From positions 62,001 to 126,000 of the forward strand of contig NZ_JAHUZF010000007.1 of the NCBI RefSeq assembly GCF_019218295.1: a stretch of DNA of 64,000 bases, written 5' to 3'. Shown here piece after piece: positions 53,025 through 62,064 of this stretch. The notes under the pieces are model-generated. The model did no database searches. It was not told the origin of the DNA and saw only the letters and a list, made by a program, of their open reading frames with translations. The translations under genes and the position numbers were made by a program. This DNA comes from Maritimibacter sp. DP1N21-5. GTDB taxonomy: Bacteria; Pseudomonadota; Alphaproteobacteria; Rhodobacterales; Rhodobacteraceae. Position 1 is the first letter of the stretch. Every line of letters starts with the position of its first letter.

Positions 53025-56000
53025 CTTTGGACGACGCGACCCGCCGCCAGATTGAAGCGGCCCGGCCGGATGCCAACACCTGGCTGTCGGCGAATGCCGG
53101 CTCCGGCAAGACGCGTGTGCTGACCGACCGGGTCGCTCGCCTGCTTCTCGCCGGCGCGCCCCCGCAGAACATCCTGTGCCTGACCTACACCAAGGCCGCC
53201 GCGAGCGAGATGCAGAACCGTCTGTTCGGACGCCTGGGCGCCTGGGCCATGATGGGCGATGCGGAGCTGCGCGAGGAACTCCAGTCGCTCGGCGCGGGGA
53301 TGCCCGAGGATCTGGGCGTGGCGCGGCGGCTCTTTGCGCAAGCGATCGAAACGCCGGGCGGGCTCAAGATCCAGACCATTCACGCCTTCTGCGCCGCAAT
53401 TCTGCGCCGGTTCCCGATGGAAGCGGGCGTGAACCCCAACTTCAAGGAAATGGATGAACGCAGCGCCCTTCTGCTTCAGGACGAAGTGCTCGAAGAGATG
53501 GCCTCCGGCACCGGGCAATTGTTGGTCGAGGCCGTCGCCCGCCACCATTCTGGCGCCGAGTTTGCGGAGCTGACCCGAAGCATCGCGGGAAAGGCAAAAT
53601 CCTTTCGACAGCCAGCGGACATGGCCGCCATCAAGCAGGCCCTTGGACTGGCACCCGACCTTGCGGAGAGCGACCTCGTCGGGCAGGTCTTCGGACCCGG
53701 AACCGGCGCCCTGATCGAAGCCGCGATTGAAGCCATGGAGGCGGGGTCCGCCACGATGCAGAAGCGGGCGGCGGAGCTTCGGCTTGTCGACCGCACCACG
53801 CCCGGGCCCGAAGACCTGGCCCGGTTCCAGTCCGTGGTGCTGACCAAGACCGGCACCGTTCTGAAGGACATGTCGGCAAAGGCCCTGACGACCGCGCTGG
53901 CTGGTGCCTCTGGTGGCTTTCTGGATCTCTGCGCCCGGGCGGAAGACGCTCATCAGGCGATGCTGGCCCTGCGTGTGGCACGGCGGTCCTTCGCGCTTCA
54001 CAGCTTCGCCCATGCCTTCGTCGCGAAATACGAGCGTGCGAAGGCACAGCGCGGCTGGCTCGACTTCGACGATCTGATCGACCTGACGGCGCAGCTCCTC
54101 ACGCAGTCGGAAGTGGCCCAATGGGTGCTCTTCCGGCTGGAAGGCGGCATCGACCACATCCTGGTGGACGAAGCACAGGACACGTCGCCCGACCAATGGC
54201 GCGTGATCCGCAGCATCGCGGACGAATTCATGTCCGGCGAGGGGCTTCATGCCAATCGCGACTGGTCCATCTTCGTCGTCGGCGATCCGAAGCAGTCTAT
54301 CTATTCCTTCCAGGGCGCGGACCCTGCCGAGTTTGCCCGGGTCCGGCAGGAGTTCGGCTCACGTCTGACCGCCATCGAGAAACCGCTCGCGCAACTGCCG
54401 CTCGAACACAGTTTCCGGTCGGCGCCTGCCATTCTGTCCGTCGTCGATTCCGTGCTTGCCGAGCAGCCAGGACTGGGCGACATCATTCCCCACCACCTCG
54501 CTTTCCACGACACAAGACCCGGCCGGGTTGACCTATGGCCGCTGGTCGAGAAGGCCGAGAGCGAGAAGCCGAAGCCCTGGCACGATCCCGTCGACATGCC
54601 GTCGCCAGAGGATCACACCGCAATTCTCGCCAAGAAGATTGCGGAAGAAGTCGCCCGGTTGATCGACGAGGAACGCCTTCCCACAGCCGACGGCGCGCGG
54701 CCGGTCGAACCCGGCGATATCCTCGTTCTGGTGCAGGGGCGCTCGGCCCTGTTCCGCGCGATCATCGCGCAGTGCAAAGCGCACGGGATTCCTATTGCCG
54801 GGGCGGACCGGCTCAAGATCGGGGCGGAGATGGCGGTCAAGGACCTGACCGCGCTCCTGTCGTTCTTGGCCACGCCAGAGGACGACCTGTCGCTCGCCGC
54901 CCTTCTGCGCTCGCCCCTCTTCGGATGGTCGGAGGACGACCTCTACCGGCTAGCACAGCCGCGCGAAGGCTATCTCTGGCAGGCGCTTCGCAACTCCGAG
55001 GGGCATCCGGCAAAGGCGATCCTGCAGGACATGCTGGACCAGGCGGATTTCCTGCGTCCTTACGACCTGCTCGACCGGATGCTCACCCGCCACGATGGCC
55101 GCCGCCTGTTGACCGGCAGGCTTGGTCACGAGGCTGTCGACGGCATCGACGCCGTTCTCGCGCAGGCGCTGTCCTATGAACAACTCGATGTGCCCAGCCT
55201 CACCGGGTTCCTCACCTGGCTTGCGGCCGCCGAGGTGGAGATCAAGCGGCAGATGGACCGTCAACGCAACGAGATGCGCGTGATGACGGTCCACGGCGCG
55301 AAGGGCCTTGAGGCCCCGATCGTGATCCTGCCCGATACCGCCGTGAAGCGACCGATGGATCTTTCGCCACTCATGCCGCTGGAGGGAACAACGATCTGGC
55401 GCCCGTCCAAGGCGGAACTGCCCGCGTCGCTCCTAGCCGAGTTCGATGCCGCCCGGTCCCGTGAGACGGAAGAGAAGATGCGCCTGCTCTATGTCGCGAT
55501 GACCCGGGCCGAAAGCTGGCTGATCGTTGCCGGAGCGGGCGAGGCCGGAAAGGAACCGGGGAAAAGCTGGCACGACATCGTCATGAACGGTCTGCATGGG
55601 ATGCCATGCATAACGCAGCAGATGCCCACGGGTGCCGGGCTTCGTTATCAGACGGGCGACTGGCCGGTGGCCGCACCCGGCAGGACCGAGAAACTTTCGA
55701 GCCACCGGGCGGCATTGCCGGACTGGATGACGACCCATGCACCGACACCGCCCCGGCCACCAAGGACCTTGTCACCCTCCGATCTTGGCGGCGACATGCC
55801 TTTGACGTTCAGCGCCACTCCGGGGCAGCTCGATCAGGAAGCGGCGAAGAGACGAGGTCGACAGATTCACCGGCTGCTGGAATTTCTTCCGACCTATCCG
55901 CGAACCGAGTGGGACCACCACGCGCGCGCGCTTCTTGCCTTTGGCGATGATGCGGCCGACGACGCAACGGTCGCGGAACTGGTCTCGGAAGTGCGGATCA

Positions 56001-56371
56001 CGTTGGACAACCCGGACCTTGCCCATCTCTTCGACGGCGATGCGCTCGCAGAAGTCGGCATCTCCGCGCCCACCGACAAGGGCGGGGCCACCCGGTTGGT
56101 GGGTATCATCGACCGGCTGATTCTGACCCCCTCCCGCGTCACCGCCATCGACTTCAAATCCAACATCGCGGTTCCGGCGCGTGCCGATGATGTTCCCGAC
56201 AGCATTCTGCGCCAGATGGGCGCCTATGCAGAGGCTCTGGGGAAAATCTATACGGACCGGGAGGTTGGGCTGGCGGTGCTCTGGACCCGGACCGGAACGC
56301 TGATGGACATTCCCCTTGGTCTGGCCAGCGCGGCATTTAGTGTCCTTGACGCTGCCGACGCCGATACCTAG
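53021..56371 (+). CDS. addA: Double-strand break repair helicase AddA
   Basis: A 1116-residue UvrD-like helicase plus nuclease. Walker A is SANAGSGKTRVLTDRV (about 23-38); ILVDEAQDTSPDQW is the Walker B motif; VVGDPKQSIYSFQGAD and MTVHGAKGLEAPIVIL are helicase motifs III and V. The C-terminal nuclease carries VTAIDFKSN. It pairs with AddB, with which it is translationally coupled. The 14 extra upstream codons of open frame lie within addB and are not used. Confidence 0.95.
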   Translation: MTLDDATRRQIEAARPDANTWLSANAGSGKTRVLTDRVARLLLAGAPPQNILCLTYTKAAASEMQNRLFGRLGAWAMMGDAELREELQSLGAGMPEDLGVARRLFAQAIETPGGLKIQTIHAFCAAILRRFPMEAGVNPNFKEMDERSALLLQDEVLEEMASGTGQLLVEAVARHHSGAEFAELTRSIAGKAKSFRQPADMAAIKQALGLAPDLAESDLVGQVFGPGTGALIEAAIEAMEAGSATMQKRAAELRLVDRTTPGPEDLARFQSVVLTKTGTVLKDMSAKALTTALAGASGGFLDLCARAEDAHQAMLALRVARRSFALHSFAHAFVAKYERAKAQRGWLDFDDLIDLTAQLLTQSEVAQWVLFRLEGGIDHILVDEAQDTSPDQWRVIRSIADEFMSGEGLHANRDWSIFVVGDPKQSIYSFQGADPAEFARVRQEFGSRLTAIEKPLAQLPLEHSFRSAPAILSVVDSVLAEQPGLGDIIPHHLAFHDTRPGRVDLWPLVEKAESEKPKPWHDPVDMPSPEDHTAILAKKIAEEVARLIDEERLPTADGARPVEPGDILVLVQGRSALFRAIIAQCKAHGIPIAGADRLKIGAEMAVKDLTALLSFLATPEDDLSLAALLRSPLFGWSEDDLYRLAQPREGYLWQALRNSEGHPAKAILQDMLDQADFLRPYDLLDRMLTRHDGRRLLTGRLGHEAVDGIDAVLAQALSYEQLDVPSLTGFLTWLAAAEVEIKRQMDRQRNEMRVMTVHGAKGLEAPIVILPDTAVKRPMDLSPLMPLEGTTIWRPSKAELPASLLAEFDAARSRETEEKMRLLYVAMTRAESWLIVAGAGEAGKEPGKSWHDIVMNGLHGMPCITQQMPTGAGLRYQTGDWPVAAPGRTEKLSSHRAALPDWMTTHAPTPPRPPRTLSPSDLGGDMPLTFSATPGQLDQEAAKRRGRQIHRLLEFLPTYPRTEWDHHARALLAFGDDAADDATVAELVSEVRITLDNPDLAHLFDGDALAEVGISAPTDKGGATRLVGIIDRLILTPSRVTAIDFKSNIAVPARADDVPDSILRQMGAYAEALGKIYTDREVGLAVLWTRTGTLMDIPLGLASAAFSVLDAADADT

Positions 56372-56407
56372 GTTCCGATCAACCTTCCGCATTTCAGGAG
56401 ACCAGTC

Positions 56408-56728
56408 ATGGCAACCGTTCCCGTCACCGATGCTACTTTCGAAGCCGAAGTCCTCCAGTCCGACGTGCCTGTCGTGGTGGATTTCTGGGCCGAGTGGTGT
56501 GGCCCCTGCAAGATGATCGGCCCGGCTCTGGAAGAGCTCGCCGTCGAATATGGCGACAAGGTCAAGATCGCCAAGGTGAACGTGGACGAGAACCCGAATT
56601 CGCCGGCCCAGATGGGCGTGCGCGGCATTCCTGCGCTCTTCATGTTCAAGGACGGTCAGGTCGTGTCCAACAAGGTCGGCGCCGCGCCCAAGGCCGCGCT
56701 GCAAAGCTGGATCAACGAGTCGATCTGA
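56408..56728 (+). CDS. trxA: Thioredoxin
   Basis: A 106-residue thioredoxin 1: [20 protein letters not shown] has the WCGPC active site, and [12 protein letters not shown] the cis-Pro. No signal peptide, so cytoplasmic. It reduces ribonucleotide reductase and other disulfides. The gene starts 36 bases after addA with AGGAGA and is followed by a strong terminator. Confidence 0.97.
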   Translation: MATVPVTDATFEAEVLQSDVPVVVDFWAEWCGPCKMIGPALEELAVEYGDKVKIAKVNVDENPNSPAQMGVRGIPALFMFKDGQVVSNKVGAAPKAALQSWINESI

Positions 56729-56752
56729 TCCATCGAGCTTCACAGAAACAAG

Positions 56753-56783
56753 ACGCCCGGTCACAGCGACCGGGCGTTTTCAT
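56753..56783 (+). terminator. Rho-independent terminator of trxA
   Basis: ACGCCCGGTC / GACCGGGCGT, a perfect 10-bp stem with a 5-nt loop and TTTTCATTT tail. Confidence 0.9.
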
Positions 56784-56803
56784 TTACGGCGGTCCAGGAC
56801 ACG

Positions 56804-56832
56804 AAAAAACCCCGCCCTGGAAGGGCGGGGTT
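56804..56832 (-). terminator. Rho-independent terminator of the first small-protein copy
   Basis: AACCCCGCCC / GGGCGGGGTT stem with T6 on the minus transcript, 25 bases past the stop at 56858. Confidence 0.88.
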
Positions 56833-56857
56833 CGCTGCCGGTAGACCGGCGAATGAC

Positions 56858-57064
56858 TTAGCAGATCGTGGTGTTGATCGCGCAGAACACGCCCACGCCC
56901 ACGAGGGCGAGGAAGATCAGGGGAACGATGATGCCGGCGTTCGACGACGACGACGACTGTTCCACGATGATTTCCGGCTCGACGATCGGGTCGATGAGGG
57001 TGCCGGCCTGAGCGGCGGTGGCGGCGAGAGCAGCAACGGCTGCAACGAGCATGACTTTTTTCAT
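56858..57064 (-). CDS. 68-residue secreted/membrane small protein, copy 1
   Basis: A signal peptide (MKKVMLVAAVAALAATAAQA) is followed by a short Glu/Pro/Ser segment (VEPEIIVEQSSSSSNAG) and one C-terminal helix (IIVPLIFLALVGVGVFCAI) ending NTTIC. The mature product would be about 48 residues and membrane-bound, with two cysteines. Start 57064 follows GGAGACC. It has its own terminator. The protein is identical to that of the gene at 57220. Relatives are annotated as hypothetical in roseobacters; no function is known. Confidence 0.8.
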   Translation of the reverse strand: MKKVMLVAAVAALAATAAQAGTLIDPIVEPEIIVEQSSSSSNAGIIVPLIFLALVGVGVFCAINTTIC

Positions 57065-57161
57065 TTTCAGGTCTCCAATGTCCCCCCGGGAATCCCCGGG
57101 ATCAGGTTGGTTGCTTTAGATAGTGCTAAGAAAACAGGAAATTGCGGCGATTGCAAAAGAA

Positions 57162-57187
57162 AAGACCCCGCCGAATGGCGGGGTCTT
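57162..57187 (-). terminator. Rho-independent terminator of the second small-protein copy
   Basis: AAGACCCCGCC / GGCGGGGTCTT, 11-bp stem with GAAT loop, followed on the minus transcript by TTCTTTT-like bases. Confidence 0.85.
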
Positions 57188-57219
57188 CGGTAAGTCTCGG
57201 ACTGTGTCCGAAAAGAACC

Positions 57220-57426
57220 TTAGCAGATGGTGGTGTTGATCGCGCAGAACACGCCCACGCCCACGAGGGCGAGGAAGATCAGGGGAACGATGATGCCGGC
57301 GTTCGACGACGACGACGACTGTTCCACGATGATTTCCGGCTCGACGATCGGGTCGATGAGGGTGCCGGCCTGAGCGGCGGTGGCGGCGAGAGCAGCAACG
57401 GCTGCAACAAGCATGACTTTTTTCAT
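57220..57426 (-). CDS. 68-residue secreted/membrane small protein, copy 2
   Basis: Same protein as at 56858. By eye the coding bases differ at only two third-codon positions (AGATG versus AGATC near the stop; AACA versus AACG near the start), both silent. Start 57426 is used because GGAGATT precedes it; a frame beginning four codons earlier includes that site. The intergenic and terminator sequences differ from copy 1, so each copy is a separate transcription unit. Confidence 0.8.
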   Translation of the reverse strand: MKKVMLVAAVAALAATAAQAGTLIDPIVEPEIIVEQSSSSSNAGIIVPLIFLALVGVGVFCAINTTIC

Positions 57427-57552
57427 TTCAATCTCCAATTGTCCTTCCGGCGCTTGCGCACCGGAACAAGGGTCGTTCTGTACCTCGTGCTTCGCAGAAA
57501 ACAGGAACGCTGGAAAAATGCAATGGTCACAGGTTGAATGTGCCCCTTGTTG

Positions 57553-58167
57553 TCAAATTAGCAACACCTGTGTTCCCACTTTGGTCAGGGCGAAAAGCTC
57601 GGCAATATGCTCATTGTAAAGCCCGACGCATCCGTTGGACGAACGCCGCCCGATCTTGCGCGTGTCATGGGTCCCGTGGATCCGGTAATAGGTCCACGAG
57701 AGGTAGAGCGCATGGGTCCCGAGAGGGTTGCCGGGCCCGGCGGGAATGACGTCGGGCCACTCCGGGTTTCTCTCCTTCATGGACGGGGTCGGCCGCCATG
57801 TCGGACCCTCGACCTTCTGCACTACTTCGGTCCGCCCGACACGGGTCAGATCCTCGGTCAGCGGGACCGAGGTCGGATAGAGTTTGTAGACCGACTGATC
57901 CTCGTTCCAGAAGTGCAGCGCGCGCGACGTGATATCGACCAAGATCGCGCCGTTTCGAGTGGACGCGAAGTACGGCCGCCAGTCGAGAGAACGAAAAGAC
58001 GAGATGTTGCGTCTCACCACTTCCGAGAGATCCCGTTCGACCTCGGTCGAGGCAGGCGGCGATTCGGTCTGGGCCAGCACCCGCGCCGCGGCGAATGTCC
58101 CGGCAACTGCCGCACCCGCGCCAATGAACAGGCGACGGTCCAGAAAGGGTGTCTTGGGATCGGACAT
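57553..58167 (-). CDS. L,D-transpeptidase (YkuD domain) with Tat-like signal
   Basis: A 204-residue exported protein. The N-terminus has DRRLFIGAGAAVAG, a twin-arginine signal. The YkuD domain carries YYRIHGTHDTRKIGRRSSNG and the catalytic Cys in SSNGCVGLYNEHI. These enzymes cross-link peptidoglycan 3-3 or attach proteins to it. The usual SHGCIRM is here SNGCVGL, a common variant. The start at 58167 is chosen by signal position; the frame is open much further upstream without homology. Confidence 0.85.
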   Translation of the reverse strand: MSDPKTPFLDRRLFIGAGAAVAGTFAAARVLAQTESPPASTEVERDLSEVVRRNISSFRSLDWRPYFASTRNGAILVDITSRALHFWNEDQSVYKLYPTSVPLTEDLTRVGRTEVVQKVEGPTWRPTPSMKERNPEWPDVIPAGPGNPLGTHALYLSWTYYRIHGTHDTRKIGRRSSNGCVGLYNEHIAELFALTKVGTQVLLI

Positions 58168-58338
58168 CGGAACATGACCTGCGAGCGATGATTGCCACGG
58201 CGATGTATATGGCGGGAAGTCGCCGGTCGTAAATGCTGGTGGGCGGATCACGCGGGATTTAGGTCGCGGCAAATTGAAAGTTTCCCTGTTTGTCGCTAGG
58301 GAGAGCGCGAACGCAAGGTGCGGGATGGACGGACTATC

Positions 58339-58851
58339 ATGAATCGCAGGGCTTTTATCGTGACCGGGGCGGCGCTGTCGCTGGCCGCCTGTTCTTCGGG
58401 CGCGGGGATGCGCATGGGGCCGGATGGCAAACCCATGCCGACCGTGAACCGGCTGTCCGCTGCCGAAACGAACCGCATCACCTATTCCATGGTGGACGGC
58501 GTGAACGAGCTGCGGGCTGCAGCGGGTCTTGCCCCCGTGCAACTGAACGCGCAACTCACAGCGGCGGCCGCGACCCATTCCCGCGACATGGCCGTTCAGA
58601 ACCGCCCCTGGCACTTTGGGTCCGACGGCTCCTCCCCCATCGACCGGGTGACGCGTGCGGGATACTCGGGGATCATGCTGGGCGAAAACATCTCGGAAAC
58701 CTTCGAGACCGAACTTGAGACCCTGTCGGCCTGGATGGCGCAACCCGATACACGCGATATCATTCTCGATCGCCGTGCCACGAACATGGGTTTTTCATGG
58801 TTCCAGGAAGAAAACGGCAAGATCTGGTGGACGATGGTCATGGGCGGCTGA
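58339..58851 (+). CDS. CAP-domain (SCP/PR-1) lipoprotein
   Basis: A 170-residue lipoprotein: MNRRAFIVTGAALSLAACSS has a lipobox LAAC. The CAP core follows: VNELRAAAGLAPVQLNAQLT, AAATHSRDMA (conserved His) and GENISETFET (conserved Glu). CAP proteins occur in the envelope with unclear activity. It has its own terminator and sits between two L,D-transpeptidase genes. Confidence 0.85.
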   Translation: MNRRAFIVTGAALSLAACSSGAGMRMGPDGKPMPTVNRLSAAETNRITYSMVDGVNELRAAAGLAPVQLNAQLTAAAATHSRDMAVQNRPWHFGSDGSSPIDRVTRAGYSGIMLGENISETFETELETLSAWMAQPDTRDIILDRRATNMGFSWFQEENGKIWWTMVMGG

Positions 58852-58878
58852 TCCGCCCGGCCCATCCATGAAACGCGA

Positions 58879-58902
58879 AGGGCGCCCTGAGGCGCCCTTT
58901 TT
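58879..58902 (+). terminator. Rho-independent terminator of the CAP gene
   Basis: AGGGCGCC-CTGA-GGCGCCCT stem with a T5 tail. Confidence 0.88.
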
Positions 58903-58920
58903 ACGTCTTAGCTCTTTCCC

Positions 58921-59628
58921 TCAATGGAGAGGGTAAAAATTCCCATAGACCGATGCCGGAGCCACGGGCCCACCCTTGGTCACGATGGTTTCGACCGGCA
59001 AGGCATCCGTCAAGGCAACCGGGGCGAGCGCCGGGTCCGGCAGGCGGCCATAGGCGATCAGCACCTCGGGGTTCACCTCTTCGAGCGGCTTCGGGGCCCC
59101 GGGACGCAGCGGAGCGATCGGTTGCGCGGCGGGCACGATATGGACGGGCGTGCCATTGCGAACCATCGCATAGATGTCCTCGATCTCCTTGTTCCGCACG
59201 GCAATACAGCCGGCAGTCCAGTCCTTCTTGCCCTTGTCGCTGGCCAGCGTCGGCCCGCCATGAATGAAGATATCGCCACCGGCGCGCACGCCGCATTCCT
59301 TCGCGATCGCGCTGTCGGTCGGGTTGGGGTAAGAAACACCGATCGAGAGGTGATAGGCGCTGTCCGGGTTGCGGCGGTCGATGTAATAGGTGCCTTCGGG
59401 AGTGCGCCCGTCGCCATATTGCTGCTTGTGTCCGTAGGGCGCGAAGCCGAGGTCGAAGTCGAATTCCTTCAGCGCCTCCCGGTGATGCATGAGATACATC
59501 TTCCGGTTTTCCTTGAACACGAAGATCTCGGTCACTTCAGGGCCGTTGTAGGTCTTGAATTTGGAGGAGCAGGCCGACAGTCCGGCAAAGGCCGCCATCG
59601 AAGCCATCATCATACGCCTGTTCATCAT
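58921..59628 (-). CDS. L,D-transpeptidase family protein (lipoprotein-like)
   Basis: A 235-residue protein starting MMNRRMMMASMAAFAGLSAC, with a probable lipobox Cys. The YkuD domain has GDGRTPEGTYYIDRRN, IFIHGGPTLASDKG and catalytic-Cys WTAGCIAVRNKEI. The C-terminal 60 residues are Pro/Ala-rich. A different subtype from the enzyme at 57553: it resembles the ErfK/YafK group that uses HGG and TAGCI motifs. Predicted role: peptidoglycan cross-linking or release. Confidence 0.85.
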   Translation of the reverse strand: MMNRRMMMASMAAFAGLSACSSKFKTYNGPEVTEIFVFKENRKMYLMHHREALKEFDFDLGFAPYGHKQQYGDGRTPEGTYYIDRRNPDSAYHLSIGVSYPNPTDSAIAKECGVRAGGDIFIHGGPTLASDKGKKDWTAGCIAVRNKEIEDIYAMVRNGTPVHIVPAAQPIAPLRPGAPKPLEEVNPEVLIAYGRLPDPALAPVALTDALPVETIVTKGGPVAPASVYGNFYPLH

Positions 59629-59707
59629 CTTCTTCTGTCCCGAGGTCGTCTTTTCAATGCGCTATTTACCCGATTTCCCGGAAACCGGGAAGTGTCCGAA
59701 CCGCCAC

Positions 59708-60919
59708 TCATCGGGAGAATTGCGCTGCAAGCTCCACATGCGACGACCAGCGGAACTGGTCGACCACGACGATCCAGTCAAGTTTGTAACCCGCATCCGT
59801 TAATATTTTTGCATCGCGCGCGAAAGTCACCGGATTGCAGGACACGGCGGCGATCCGCCGAGCCGGGCTCTTCGCGACTTCCACGACCTGTGCTTCCGCC
59901 CCCGCGCGCGGCGGGTCGATCACGATGGCATCCGCCGCCAACTCGTCCGCGAGAAGCGGCCTGCGGAACAGGTCGCGCGTCTCGACCGTCACCTGTTTGA
60001 GCCCCTGACTTTGCCGCCAGCCCTGTTCCAGCGCCCGCAACATCTCGCGTTCGCCCTCGACCCCATGAACCTCGGCCCGTTCGGCAAGCGGCAGGGAAAA
60101 CGTTCCCGAACCGGCGAAGAGGTCGATTACACGGCTCGCGTCGCCAACAGCCTCCTGCACGGCCGCCAGGAGCGCGGCCTCTCCGGCCTTGGTCGCCTGC
60201 AGGAACGATCCAGGCGGAACAACCACCCCGGCCCGGCCGAACCGTTGCACCGGCGGCAAGGCAGTCGCAATGACCTCGTCGCCCCAGGCAAGCCGCGCGA
60301 AGCCCTGCTCGCCCGCAATCCGTGCAAGCTCGGTCTCGAGCGCGAGGTCGAGCGGCTTGCCGCCTGACACCCAGACGTCGAGCCCCGCCTCGCTCTCGGA
60401 CACGGTGATCCGCACCTCGCCCTTGCGGCTACCCCCGGCAATGACAAGCGCCTCGAAGCCTGGCAGCCCCGCCATGATCCCGGGCGCGAGAAGACGACAA
60501 TCGGGCACCGGCGTCAGCACGTCCGAACGGGGCGCGTGAAAGCCAACGAGCGCACCCTTCTTCGTGCGCCGTCCGGACAGGACTGCGCGGCGCCGCGCAT
60601 TCGCGGGCGAGGTCATGATTCCCCGGACCGTGGTGGAAATGCCCTGCGCGACGAGCGCGGTTTCGACAACCTGAACCTTCCAGTTCTCCACGAAGGCATC
60701 GCTGGCATGTTGAAGCGAACAGCCACCGCACATCCGGTAGTGCGGACATGGCGGCTTCACGCGATCCGCACTCGGCGTCACGATCACGGGCGTTTCGATG
60801 CGTCCGTCGACGACCTCGCCCGCGATCACCTCGCCCGGAAGCGTGCGGGGCACGAACACTGGACCTTTCGCGATTCCGTCGCCTTGGTGGCCCAGTCTTT
60901 CGATCGTCAGTTCGGTCAT
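59708..60919 (-). CDS. 23S rRNA (uracil-C5)-methyltransferase-type RNA methyltransferase
   Basis: A 403-residue TrmA/RumA-family enzyme. CPHYRMCGGCSLQH plus a later PDCRLL supply the four Cys of a [4Fe-4S] cluster. The SAM site is VIDLFAGSGTFSLPLAE, and IAAVSCNPVTFARD holds the catalytic Cys. Target is probably a uridine of 23S rRNA or tRNA. A TRAM-like start (LTIERLGHQGDGIA) is present. Start 60919 overlaps the cca stop by ATGA. Confidence 0.88.
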   Translation of the reverse strand: MTELTIERLGHQGDGIAKGPVFVPRTLPGEVIAGEVVDGRIETPVIVTPSADRVKPPCPHYRMCGGCSLQHASDAFVENWKVQVVETALVAQGISTTVRGIMTSPANARRRAVLSGRRTKKGALVGFHAPRSDVLTPVPDCRLLAPGIMAGLPGFEALVIAGGSRKGEVRITVSESEAGLDVWVSGGKPLDLALETELARIAGEQGFARLAWGDEVIATALPPVQRFGRAGVVVPPGSFLQATKAGEAALLAAVQEAVGDASRVIDLFAGSGTFSLPLAERAEVHGVEGEREMLRALEQGWRQSQGLKQVTVETRDLFRRPLLADELAADAIVIDPPRAGAEAQVVEVAKSPARRIAAVSCNPVTFARDAKILTDAGYKLDWIVVVDQFRWSSHVELAAQFSR

Positions 60920-62064
60920 TTCAACAGCTCCTCTCGCGTGAGGGTGAAGCCCGACGCGATCCACCTTTGCTCCAGCTCCCGCAACGCCGCACCAAGGGCG
61001 GGACCCTCCAGCCCAGGCATCAGATCCTTCGCTTTGACTGGCAGTTCCTGATGGGCCCCATGTGCGACGCCTGTAGCCGCATTCGGCGGGATATCAGACC
61101 CTAATGATGCCGAAGTCAGCGCAATGACATCAAGAGCATCCTCTACCCCCAGACGGTATCCAAGCGTCTCAGGCCGGTCCATCGTGCCCGACCATTGCTT
61201 CAGGACGGCCAGCTTACGAGCCTCCGCGCGGGAAAGGCGCAAGGCGGTTTCAGGCGCATCACCACGCAGCGCCGCGAGACGCCGGACCGGGTCTGGCGCA
61301 AGGCCGAGCTGGGCTTCAAAGTGGACCAGAATTGGCAAGACATGCGCGACCGCCCCGGACAAGGCATGGGCCAGAACCCCACAGCGTTCCATCACGGCCA
61401 CCGACGGCGCCGGGTCCGGTGCTGCCAGCAACTTCAGAAGCTCGGCCCCCACCCGTTCACGCGACAATCCGGCGATCCCTTCCGCCAGCGTTGCGATCGC
61501 TGCGAGCGCCTCAGGGTCCATCCCGGCTTCGGGGTCGCCGTACCACGCATGGAACCGAAAGAACCGCAGGATACGAAGGTAGTCCTCGCGGATCCGCGCC
61601 TCTGCGTCGTCGATGAAGCGGACGTGACGCGCACGCAGGTCGGCGAGCCCCCCAAGGGGATCCACGAGGTCGCCCTCGGGCGTCGCGTAGAGGGCATTCA
61701 TCGTAAAGTCCCGCCGCCGCGCGTCCTCTTCCAGCCGGTCTGCAAAGGCCACGACGGCTCGTCGCCCGTCTGTTTCGATATCGCGGCGCCAGGTTGTGAT
61801 CTCGAAGGCGCTGCCCTTGGCCGCCACCGTGACGGTCCCGTGCTCTATACCAGTCGGAACGGCATGAAATCCGGCCCTTTCCGCAAGGTTAGAGACGACT
61901 TCCGGCCGTGCGTCCGTCGCGATGTCCACATCCGCAACGGGGACACCCAGCAAAGCATTGCGCACGCAACCGCCGACGAAATGTGCCTGATACCCCGCCC
62001 GGATCAGCATCTCGCAGACCTCCTGCGCGGGGCCTTCCATCCATGACCCGACGACGCGTGTCAT
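60916..62064 (-). CDS. cca: CCA tRNA nucleotidyltransferase
   Basis: A 382-residue class II nucleotidyltransferase. FVGGCVRNALLGVPVADVDIATDA carries the GGxVRD-like signature and DxD metal ligands; RRRDFTMNALYATPEGDLVDPLGG and RILRFFRFHAWYG are next. It adds or repairs the 3' CCA of tRNAs. Start 62064 overlaps the Nudix stop by ATGA, giving an operon hslO-nudix-cca-RNA methyltransferase. Confidence 0.92.
   Translation of the reverse strand: MTRVVGSWMEGPAQEVCEMLIRAGYQAHFVGGCVRNALLGVPVADVDIATDARPEVVSNLAERAGFHAVPTGIEHGTVTVAAKGSAFEITTWRRDIETDGRRAVVAFADRLEEDARRRDFTMNALYATPEGDLVDPLGGLADLRARHVRFIDDAEARIREDYLRILRFFRFHAWYGDPEAGMDPEALAAIATLAEGIAGLSRERVGAELLKLLAAPDPAPSVAVMERCGVLAHALSGAVAHVLPILVHFEAQLGLAPDPVRRLAALRGDAPETALRLSRAEARKLAVLKQWSGTMDRPETLGYRLGVEDALDVIALTSASLGSDIPPNAATGVAHGAHQELPVKAKDLMPGLEGPALGAALRELEQRWIASGFTLTREELLK

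Larger units (their letters stand above)
56858..57426 (-). repeat. Tandem direct repeat of a 207-bp coding unit
   Basis: Two 207-bp units (56858-57064 and 57220-57426) lie in the same direction, separated by 155 bp of mostly unrelated sequence. Only the coding parts and about 20 bases of leader are alike. Confidence 0.9.

Noticed and set aside
52970-54250. A 426-codon minus-strand frame over the start of addA
   Set aside because: Shadow of addA, which has all helicase motifs on the other strand.
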